Part shown: positions 1 through 5,853 of the stretch, piece after piece | How the letters are laid out: every line of letters starts with the position of its first letter | Position numbering within the stretch: position 1 is the stretch's first letter | Notes under the pieces: model-generated | The model's input: the letters and a program-made list of their open reading frames with translations, nothing else | What the model was told of the DNA's origin: nothing | The model's database searches: none | Translations under genes and position numbers: made by a program | From: Chloroflexota bacterium | Lineage (GTDB): Bacteria > Chloroflexota > Limnocylindria > P2-11E | Reading direction: 5' to 3' | Assembly (NCBI GenBank): GCA_013695575.1 | Contig: JACDAF010000312.1 | Coordinates: 1-14,752 of the forward strand | DNA length: 14,752 nucleotides

Positions 1-743
1 TGCCGCCGCTCGCCGGGTTCTGGTCGAAGGACGAGGTCGTGGGCGCCGCATTCACGAACGGCTACCCCATCCTCTGGGCGGTCGGTGTGTTCACCGGCGG
101 CCTCACCGCGTTCTACGTCACGCGCGCGCTGTGGCTCACCTTCCACGGAGAGCCGCGCGACCGTCACCTGTACGACCACGCGCACGAGTCGCCGCGGCTC
201 ATGACGGCGCCGCTGGTGGTGCTCGGGGTGGGCAGCGTGCTCGCTGGCTTCGTGGGCTTCCCGCCGGAGGATGGCTTCCTGCACCGGTTCCTGCCGGAGG
301 CGCTGTACCCGCATGGACACGAGGTCCACCAGCCGCAGCTCGCCGTCATCGCGGGCCTCGCGGCCACGAGCGTCTTCGCCGGCCTCATCGGGATCTTCAT
401 CGGGCTTTCGATGTACGCGCGCCGCCGCCCCGACCCGGCCGCGGTCCGCCGGGCGGCCGGCCCGGTCCACCGGGTGCTCGAGAACAAGTACTACGTCGAC
501 GAGCTCCTCGACCGCCGGTTCGTGGATCTCTCGAAAGCCTTCGCCGGCGCGTCCTGGGCATTCGACGCGCACATCGTCGATGGCATCGTGAACCGGATCG
601 GCTGGGCCTTCGGCCTGGCCGGCTCGGGGCTGCGGCGGCTGCAGACCGGCCTTGTCGGCAACTACGCGCTCTCCATCGTCGCTGGCGTGCTCGCGATCAT
701 CGTGCTCTATGGCGGGTACGCGACCGGGGTCCTTCGCCGTTGA
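1..743 (+). CDS. nuoL: NADH-quinone oxidoreductase subunit L, C-terminal part (5' end outside window)
   Basis: Subunit L is the most distal antiporter-like membrane subunit of respiratory complex I, which couples NADH oxidation and quinone reduction to proton pumping. The reading frame is open from base 3 and begins PPLAGFWSKDEV, a conserved NuoL stretch, so the GTG at 39 is internal and the true start lies upstream of the window. The roughly 246 residues present cover the last membrane helices, then the long linker that includes KYYVDELLDRRFVDLSKAF (codons from about 487), which corresponds to the lateral helix HL running along the arm, and a final hydrophobic segment near the C-terminus (about 661-730). 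The TGA stop at 741-743 overlaps the proposed TTG start of nuoM (TTGA, 740-743), which points to translational coupling. Identification is firm; only the N-terminal half is missing. Confidence 0.95.
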   Translation, partial: PPLAGFWSKDEVVGAAFTNGYPILWAVGVFTGGLTAFYVTRALWLTFHGEPRDRHLYDHAHESPRLMTAPLVVLGVGSVLAGFVGFPPEDGFLHRFLPEALYPHGHEVHQPQLAVIAGLAATSVFAGLIGIFIGLSMYARRRPDPAAVRRAAGPVHRVLENKYYVDELLDRRFVDLSKAFAGASWAFDAHIVDGIVNRIGWAFGLAGSGLRRLQTGLVGNYALSIVAGVLAIIVLYGGYATGVLRR

Positions 744-2263
744 GCCCGAGCAACATCCTCACGATCCTCATCGTCATCCCGCTCCTCGGGCTGATCCCGC
801 TGGTCGTGTTCTGGCGCAGCAGGCGGGCGGCCTATCAGGTGGCGATCGTCACGACCGCCGTCGAGTTCGTCGCCTCGCTCGTCATGCTCGCGCGGTTCAA
901 GGTCGGCGAGGCCGGGTTCCAGATGGTCGAGTCGGCGCCCTGGCTTCCGAGCTTCGGGATCCGTTACGAGCTCGGCGTCGACGGGATCTCGGTCCTGCTC
1001 GTGGTGATGACCACGCTGCTCACGCTCATCTCCGTCGTGTATTCCTCGGGCGGCGCCATCAAGGAGCGCGTGAGCGAGTTCGTGGCAGCGTTCCTTCTCC
1101 TCGAGGTCGGGATGGTCGGCGTGTTCCTGGCGCTGGATCTGTTCCTCTTCTACATCTTCTTCGAGCTGATGCTCATCCCGATGTACCTGATCATCGGGAT
1201 CTGGGGCGGGCAGCGGCGCGTCTACGCGACGCTCAAGTTCGTGCTGTTCACGCTCGCGGGATCCCTGCTCATGCTCGTCGGCATCATTGCCGTGTACATC
1301 GCGAGCGGCGCCCCCGGCGACCGCACCCTGTCGCTCCCGCTGCTCATCGAGCGGCGCGCCAGCTTTGCCCTCGAGTTCCAGGTCTGGGTCTTCCTCGCGT
1401 TCGCCCTGGCCTTCGGCATCAAGATGCCGATGGTCCCCGTGCATACCTGGCTGCCCGATGCGCACGTCGAGGCGCCGACGGCGGGCTCGATCATCCTCGC
1501 CGGCGTCCTGCTGAAGGCCGGCGGGTACGGGTTCCTGCGCTTCGCACTGCCGCTCTTTCCGTACGGCACGCAATTCTGGCTCCCCGTGCTCATCTTCCTG
1601 TCGGTCGTCGCGATCGTGTACGGCGCGATCGTCTCCGCGGTGCAGAAGGACTTGAAGAAGCTCGTCGCGTACTCGTCGGTAGCACACATGGGCTTCGTCA
1701 CGCTCGGTATCTTCGTCCTCGACCTGCAGGGTGGGGTCGGCGCGACGCTGCAGATGCTCAACCACGGCATCGTGACCGGAGCGCTGTTCCTCTTGGTCGG
1801 CATCCAGTACGAGAAGACGCACCGTCGCCTCATCGCCGACCTGGGCGGCCTGGCGAACCGCTGGCCGCTGTACACGGTGTTCTTCGGCGTGTTCACCCTG
1901 GCCTCGCTCGGCCTCCCGGGGCTGAACGGGTTCGTCGGCGAGTTCCTCGTGCTGCTCGGCGCCTTCAGCTTCAACCCGCCGACCGGCCCGGGCGGCCTTT
2001 TCTGGGGTCCGGTCGCTGCGATCGGGGTGATCCTCGCCGCCGTGTACCTCCTGTGGATGTTCCAGCGCGTCATGTTCGGCACCGTTCGCGAGGCCTACCG
2101 CGCGCTGCCTGACCTCTCGCCGCTCGAGGTCGCCTGCGCGGTTCCGCTCCTGGCGCTGACTGTCGTGATGGGCGTATTCCCGCAGCCGTTCATCGCGATC
2201 ATCGAGCCTTCGGTCGCTCGCGTGATCGCGCTGGCGACCGGTGGCGCCGTGGCGATCCGATGA
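740..2263 (+). CDS. nuoM: NADH-quinone oxidoreductase subunit M
   Basis: An antiporter-like proton-pumping membrane subunit of complex I, 507 residues, full length for the family. I chose the TTG at 740 because it overlaps the nuoL stop and gives a normal hydrophobic N-terminus (SPSNILTILIVIPLLG). The frame stays open upstream to 131, but that part is antiparallel nonsense to nuoL. Pump residues are present: Glu142 in FFELMLIP, Lys228 in GIKMPMVPVHTWLPDAHVEA, Lys259 in LLKAGGYGF and Glu401 in FVGEFLVL, matching by position the Glu144, Lys234, Lys265 and Glu407 of the E. coli protein as I recall them. There are about 14 hydrophobic segments. The TGA at 2261-2263 overlaps an ATG at 2260 (ATGA). 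In nuo operons nuoN usually follows at once; here 190 bases intervene (see 2259-2460). Confidence 0.96.
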   Translation: MSPSNILTILIVIPLLGLIPLVVFWRSRRAAYQVAIVTTAVEFVASLVMLARFKVGEAGFQMVESAPWLPSFGIRYELGVDGISVLLVVMTTLLTLISVVYSSGGAIKERVSEFVAAFLLLEVGMVGVFLALDLFLFYIFFELMLIPMYLIIGIWGGQRRVYATLKFVLFTLAGSLLMLVGIIAVYIASGAPGDRTLSLPLLIERRASFALEFQVWVFLAFALAFGIKMPMVPVHTWLPDAHVEAPTAGSIILAGVLLKAGGYGFLRFALPLFPYGTQFWLPVLIFLSVVAIVYGAIVSAVQKDLKKLVAYSSVAHMGFVTLGIFVLDLQGGVGATLQMLNHGIVTGALFLLVGIQYEKTHRRLIADLGGLANRWPLYTVFFGVFTLASLGLPGLNGFVGEFLVLLGAFSFNPPTGPGGLFWGPVAAIGVILAAVYLLWMFQRVMFGTVREAYRALPDLSPLEVACAVPLLALTVVMGVFPQPFIAIIEPSVARVIALATGGAVAIR

Positions 2264-2460
2264 GCACCGTGTTTTTCCCGCGAGCTGCGCGCTTCGCTGC
2301 TCCGCCCGCGTGGGCCCTTGCGGCTCGGTCGGGCCTAGCCCGCCCTCGCCTGGTCGCTGGTCGGACCCTGCGCCGCGAGGAGCCCGTTCCTCCAGCCTTG
2401 AGCTATCCGTCGAGGCACGGAGGCGGAGCCGACGGGCCGAGCGGATCGAGCAGATGAGCA
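2259..2460. mobile_element. Possible short non-autonomous insertion (MITE/REP-like) at the nuoM/nuoN junction
   Basis: The 8-base sequence GATGAGCA occurs at 2259-2266, where it holds the nuoM stop, and again at 2453-2460, where it holds the nuoN start. Between them lie 186 bases unlike the flanking genes. This is what a 194-base insertion with target duplication into an ancestral nuoM/nuoN ATGA overlap would leave. The segment has hairpin potential: 2299-2312 pairs with 2416-2429 (12 of 14), 2330-2334 with 2338-2342, and 2377-2381 with 2388-2392. The frame from ATG 2260 to TGA 2455-2457 is open for 65 Arg/Ala/Pro/Ser-rich codons, so coupling could pass through it, but the composition does not look like a real protein. 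I see no clear terminal inverted repeats and no second copy here. Chance duplication of a start-codon motif is the alternative. Confidence 0.45.
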
Positions 2461-3899
2461 ACGTCCTCGCCGTCATGCCGGAGATCGTGGTGACGGTCGT
2501 CGCGACGCTCGTGCTGCTCGTGGACACGATGCTGCCGCGTCGCGCGGAGCGTGGCTGGCTCGCGCTCCTCACCGTCGCTGGTCTCCTCGTCGCGCTGGTG
2601 AGCGGACCGTTCGTGACAGTCCCGGGGACCGCCTTCAACGGGTTCGTGCAGATCGACACGTTCACGACGTTCTCTCGCGTGGTCTTCATCGTGCTCGCCA
2701 TCTTCGCCGTGCTCGTCGCGCCCGGGTACCTGGCGCGGCACGACATCCCCGCGGGCGAGTACTACGCGATCGTCCTGTTCTCCACGGTGGGCGCAATGAC
2801 CATCGCGCTCTCGAACGATCTCATCACGCTGTTCCTCGGCATCGAGCTCATGTCCATCCCGGTGTACGCGCTCGCCGGGATGCAGCGCCACGACCGCTAT
2901 TCGAACGAGGCGGCACTCAAGTACTTCCTCCTCGGCGCGTTCAGCTCGTCCTTGCTGCTGTACGGGTTCGCCTGGCTGTACGGGGTGACGGGGACGACGG
3001 AGTTCGGCCCGATCGCGGCGGCGGTAGCGCGTACGGGGCTTGCGGATGGCCCGACGCTCATCGCGCTCGCGCTGGTGACGGCCGGACTCAGCTTCAAAGC
3101 CGCGGTGGTGCCATTCCATCAGTGGACGCCCGACGCGTACGACGGCGCCCCGACGCCCGCGACCGCGTTCATGTCCGTCGCTCCCAAGGCCGCCGCGTTC
3201 GCCGCGATCCTGCGGCTCATGGTCGGGGGCCTCGGTCCGCTCGGCACGGACTGGGGCATCGCGTTCGCGGTCCTCGCGGCGGTCACCATGACGCTCGGGA
3301 ACGTCGTTGCCCTCGCGCAGACGAACGTGAAGCGGATGCTCGCGTACTCGAGCGTCGCGCACACCGGATACATCCTCGCCGCGGTGGCCGCGTACCGCGC
3401 CGGCGACTCTGCCGGCGCGGCGGTGCTCTTCTACGTCATCGCCTACGGCCTCATGAACCTCGGTGCGTTCGCCTGTCTCCTGTACTTCGATATCGAGGGC
3501 ACGCGGGGGGCGACGCTCATGGAGCTGAATGGCTTCGCGCGGCAGGAGCCGCTGGGCGCGCTGACGTTCGCGATCTTCCTCATCTCGCTCACGGGGATCC
3601 CGCCGACGGTCGGCTTCGTCGCGAAAGTGTTCGTCATCCAGCCGGTCCTCGACGCTGGGCTGACCTGGCTCGCTGTGATCATCGCGCTGAACGCCGTGCT
3701 CGCCGCGTTCTACTACCTTCGGGTCGTCGTGCACCTGTATATGCACGAGACGGACGAGCGATCGGCTCCGATCATCTCCGAGCGGATGCTCAACGTATCG
3801 CTCGGGGTCTCGGCGCTCGCCGTCGTCGTGCTGGGAGTGCTGCCCGATGGCCTGTACGCGTGGGCCCTCCAGGCGGCCGCGCCGCTGGTGCTGCGCTAG
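2454..3899 (+). CDS. nuoN: NADH-quinone oxidoreductase subunit N
   Basis: The third antiporter-like membrane subunit of complex I, 481 residues, usual length. The start is ATG 2454 (MSNVLAVMPEIVVT); upstream codons in this frame belong to the spacer and are not NuoN-like. Pump residues visible by position are Glu131 (GIELMSIPVYAL), Lys215 (SFKAAVVPFHQWTPDAYDGA), Lys245 (SVAPKAAAF) and Lys391 (VGFVAKVFV), equivalent to the Glu133, Lys217, Lys247 and Lys395 of E. coli NuoN from memory. The conserved VKRMLAYSSVAHTGY lies at 292-306. About 14 membrane segments are expected. It is last in the operon, its TAG stop at 3897-3899 being followed 5 bases later by a strong hairpin. The ribosome-binding site is weak (GAGCAG), so translation may rely on coupling from upstream. 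Confidence 0.96.
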   Translation: MSNVLAVMPEIVVTVVATLVLLVDTMLPRRAERGWLALLTVAGLLVALVSGPFVTVPGTAFNGFVQIDTFTTFSRVVFIVLAIFAVLVAPGYLARHDIPAGEYYAIVLFSTVGAMTIALSNDLITLFLGIELMSIPVYALAGMQRHDRYSNEAALKYFLLGAFSSSLLLYGFAWLYGVTGTTEFGPIAAAVARTGLADGPTLIALALVTAGLSFKAAVVPFHQWTPDAYDGAPTPATAFMSVAPKAAAFAAILRLMVGGLGPLGTDWGIAFAVLAAVTMTLGNVVALAQTNVKRMLAYSSVAHTGYILAAVAAYRAGDSAGAAVLFYVIAYGLMNLGAFACLLYFDIEGTRGATLMELNGFARQEPLGALTFAIFLISLTGIPPTVGFVAKVFVIQPVLDAGLTWLAVIIALNAVLAAFYYLRVVVHLYMHETDERSAPIISERMLNVSLGVSALAVVVLGVLPDGLYAWALQAAAPLVLR

Positions 3900-3904
3900 C
3901 GGTA

Positions 3905-3940
3905 GTGGCGTGTCTCGGAATGGCGTCCGGGACACGCCAC
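3905..3940. terminator. Hairpin terminator between convergent operons
   Basis: A 14-base-pair stem (3905-3918 with 3927-3940, all paired, one of them a G-T wobble) encloses an 8-base loop. It begins 5 bases after the nuoN stop and ends 11 bases before the stop of the convergent membrane-protein gene, so it can serve both strands. No T-run follows, which is common in high-GC genomes, so the mode of termination is inferred from shape and position. Confidence 0.75.
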
Positions 3941-3951
3941 GAGGCACCCGA

Positions 3952-4326
3952 TCAGCCCCCGGTCGGCAGCAGGCGCTCCCCGGCGAACCCACCGATCGCG
4001 CCCAGGGCCACCGCGGCGGCGAGTGGGACCAGGAGCGCCGGAAGGTCGAGCGTGAGGACGCCTCCGAACCTCGACACCGGCGGGAACGACGGCGCGAAAG
4101 CCTGGTGCAGCTGCGTCGCGAGGATGCTGCCAATGAACAGCGAGAACATGAGGGCGCAGGGCGCCGCGAGCGCGCCCAGCCTGCCCGCGATCACGCCGCT
4201 GCAGACGAGGATCACCGTGGGCACGCCGAACAGCACCAGCGGCGGCACCGGCAGGGGCTCGGTGAGCCCCCACCACAAGCCCAGTCCGGTCGTCGCGGCT
4301 GTGACCGCGGCGACCATCCGCGTCAT
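3952..4326 (-). CDS. Small membrane protein B, paralogue of the upstream membrane protein
   Basis: This is a 124-residue, very hydrophobic protein of unknown function with about four membrane segments (roughly residues 5-20, 30-48, 53-72 and 97-115). The ATG at 4326-4324 overlaps the TGA of the preceding gene (ATGA). The frame continues upstream to 4812 but there it is antiparallel or out of frame to the neighbours, so I reject the longer form. The motif SGVIAGRLGALA at residues 43-54 matches GTGFFAGRRGALA at nearly the same position in the preceding protein, and the two C-termini are also alike (AIGGFAGERL against CGWCGAYARQRW). The two are therefore probably ancient duplicates that may pair in the membrane. 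I recognise no transporter signature. It is last in a three-gene unit led by the M24 peptidase. Confidence 0.7.
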   Translation of the reverse strand: MTRMVAAVTAATTGLGLWWGLTEPLPVPPLVLFGVPTVILVCSGVIAGRLGALAAPCALMFSLFIGSILATQLHQAFAPSFPPVSRFGGVLTLDLPALLVPLAAAVALGAIGGFAGERLLPTGG

Positions 4327-4721
4327 CGCGAGCCGAGGACTCGCCGGTGCGCCGCCGCGCCGGCCCAGCGCTGGCGCGCGTATGCGCCACACCAGCCGCA
4401 GATGGCGGCAGGGATCGCGAACTGCAGGAGCACGACCTGCACGATGAGGAGTCGCACGATGAACCCGGCGAGACCCGCCGGATCCTCCTGACCGGTGCCG
4501 TGGCGGGCTGTCGTCATGGCCACGAACAGCAGGTTGCCGAGATACACGGTGAGAAATCCCGCGAGCGCGCCGCGACGTCCAGCGAAGAAGCCCGTGCCGA
4601 GCGCCGCGAGCACGACGATCGCGATCATCAGCTGAGGGCTGCTGCTCGGAAGGCGAGTGAACGCGACGCCCAGCACGACCGCTCCCGCGACAACGGCAAG
4701 CCAGAAGCGCCATCGCGCCAT
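4323..4721 (-). CDS. Small membrane protein A, unknown function
   Basis: This is a 132-residue protein with four hydrophobic segments (about residues 6-22, 31-48, 51-69 and 86-109) and a basic C-terminal tail. The ATG at 4721-4719 shares one base with the TGA of the M24 peptidase (TGATG), and its own TGA overlaps the next ATG, so the three genes are almost certainly co-translated. The GTGFFAGRRGALAG motif (residues 42-55) recurs in the next protein, which has the same size and layout. Two cysteines sit close together in the last helix (CGWC, 108-111). I do not recognise the family. A role in membrane transport or organisation is only a guess from its topology. Confidence 0.75.
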   Translation of the reverse strand: MARWRFWLAVVAGAVVLGVAFTRLPSSSPQLMIAIVVLAALGTGFFAGRRGALAGFLTVYLGNLLFVAMTTARHGTGQEDPAGLAGFIVRLLIVQVVLLQFAIPAAICGWCGAYARQRWAGAAAHRRVLGSR

Positions 4722-5842
4722 CAGCGGACCGTGGCGAGCGCGTGGTCCGCGTGGTTGAAGGGCTCCGCACGGCCGTCCGGGCCGATCGCGGCGATATCCT
4801 CGATGCGGACACCGAACCGTCCCGGCATGTAGATGCCCGGCTCGATCGAGAACGCCATGCCGAGCTCCAGCGCGAGGTCGTTGCCCGACACGAGGTAGGG
4901 ATGCTCGTGTCCGTCCAGGCCGATGCCGTGGCCCAGCCGGTGGATGAATCGCTCGCCGTACCCGCCTCCGTCGATCACCGATCGGGCAGCGGCGTCCACG
5001 GCCGACGCGCGCGCGCCCGCGCGCGCGGCTGCGTAGCCCGCCTCCTGCGCGCGGCGGACGAGATCGTGCACCCGCACGAGCTCGGCATCAGGGTCGCCCA
5101 CAACGACCGTACGCGTGATGTCGGAGCAGTACCAGGCGCGCGTGCCGCCGAAGTCCAGCACGACGGCATCGCCGGCTTCGATGACGCGCTGGCCGCTGTG
5201 GTGGTGTGGCGACGCGCCATTCGGTCCTGAGGCAACGATCGTGAAGCTCACCTCCTCGTGGCCCTCGCTGCGCAGCATGGCCGCGATGTCCGACGCGAGC
5301 GCATCCTCACGGCGGCCGGCGTACTCGAGCTCGCGGATGCGCGCGTACGCGCGATCCGCCGAGGAGGCAACCTCGCGCAACGCCAGGAGCTCACCCGCCT
5401 CCTTGCGCATTCGCAGGACGCGGATGACCTCCGACGCCGGACGGAAGCGCCGCGCGGGGAGCGCGTTCTGGAGCGCCAGGACGAACATCGCCCAGAGCTC
5501 GTCGCCGACAGCGACGTCCCCGGATCCCGCCGCGGCTGCCGCGGCCAGCACGCTGGGGTCATCCGCCTCCTGCCACTGGCGAAGCTCGAGACCGGGTGCG
5601 GCGGCCATCGCGCGCGGTGCCTCGAGCGCCGGGACGACCAGAACAGCCCCACCGTCGGCGGTCAGCACGAGGGCGGTCATGCGCTCGCTCGTGGGGATGC
5701 GGTAACCGGCGAGATACGCGAGGTCGGAGCCAGGGCCGACGATCAGCGCACCGATGCGGCGATCGGCAAGCAGCCCGGCCACGCGCTGGCGCCGGAGCCG
5801 GTATTTCTCCGGATCGAGGGGCTCCCGCAACACGCCTGCCAT
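4721..5842 (-). CDS. M24 family metallopeptidase, Xaa-Pro dipeptidase/aminopeptidase type
   Basis: A cytoplasmic 'pita-bread' metallopeptidase, probably releasing N-terminal residues ahead of proline or splitting Xaa-Pro dipeptides. It has 373 residues, typical of PepQ-like enzymes: a creatinase-type N-terminal domain (about 14-140) and a catalytic domain (about 150-365). All five expected metal ligands are visible: Asp230 (VVLDFGG), Asp241 (YCSDITRT), His305 (RLGHGIGLDGHE), Glu334 (SIEPGIY) and Glu348 (VRIEDIA). His213 in SPHHHSG fits the usual substrate-side histidine. The ATG at 5842 gives MAGVLREPLD; a GTG at 5833 (codon 4) lies exactly 7 bases after a -10-like TAGGAT and could be a leaderless start. 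The gene is divergent from the sortase-like gene (11 bases between ATGs) and heads the unit with two membrane proteins. Exact substrate cannot be read from the sequence. Confidence 0.93.
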   Translation of the reverse strand: MAGVLREPLDPEKYRLRRQRVAGLLADRRIGALIVGPGSDLAYLAGYRIPTSERMTALVLTADGGAVLVVPALEAPRAMAAAPGLELRQWQEADDPSVLAAAAAAGSGDVAVGDELWAMFVLALQNALPARRFRPASEVIRVLRMRKEAGELLALREVASSADRAYARIRELEYAGRREDALASDIAAMLRSEGHEEVSFTIVASGPNGASPHHHSGQRVIEAGDAVVLDFGGTRAWYCSDITRTVVVGDPDAELVRVHDLVRRAQEAGYAAARAGARASAVDAAARSVIDGGGYGERFIHRLGHGIGLDGHEHPYLVSGNDLALELGMAFSIEPGIYMPGRFGVRIEDIAAIGPDGRAEPFNHADHALATVR

Positions 5843-5850
5843 CCTAGGGT
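5841..5850. promoter_or_regulatory. Possible bidirectional -10 region between the peptidase and sortase-like genes
   Basis: The bases ATCCTAGGGT read TAGGGT on the plus strand (5845-5850) and TAGGAT on the minus strand (5846-5841), both fitting TAnnnT and sharing the central TA. On the minus strand 7 bases separate the box from GTG 5833 of the peptidase. On the plus strand the ATG at 5854 is too close (3 bases) to be transcribed from it, while an in-frame GTG at 5869 would be usable. No good -35 boxes are evident. Short degenerate motifs make this tentative. Confidence 0.3.
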
Positions 5851-5853
5851 GGC

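Noticed and set aside
131..739. N-terminal extension of nuoM back to 131
   Set aside because: Arg/Pro-rich, out of frame with nuoL, and NuoM homologues start with the hydrophobic segment found at 740.
2330..2342. CGGGC-CTA-GCCCG hairpin as a terminator inside the nuo operon
   Set aside because: Only five base pairs without a T-run, in a spacer full of small GC hairpins; stopping transcription before nuoN would be harmful.
2260..2457. 65-residue protein between nuoM and nuoN as a real gene
   Set aside because: Composition is Arg/Ala/Pro/Ser-rich with no hydrophobic or domain pattern; better explained as an inserted spacer with a stop-free frame.
707..2746. 679-codon minus-strand open frame across nuoM and nuoN
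   Set aside because: Asp/Glu/Arg/His-rich antisense shadow of two firmly identified genes; no domain pattern.
2403..4133. 576-codon minus-strand open frame over nuoN
   Set aside because: Same low-complexity charged composition, antisense to nuoN, and crosses the terminator hairpin.
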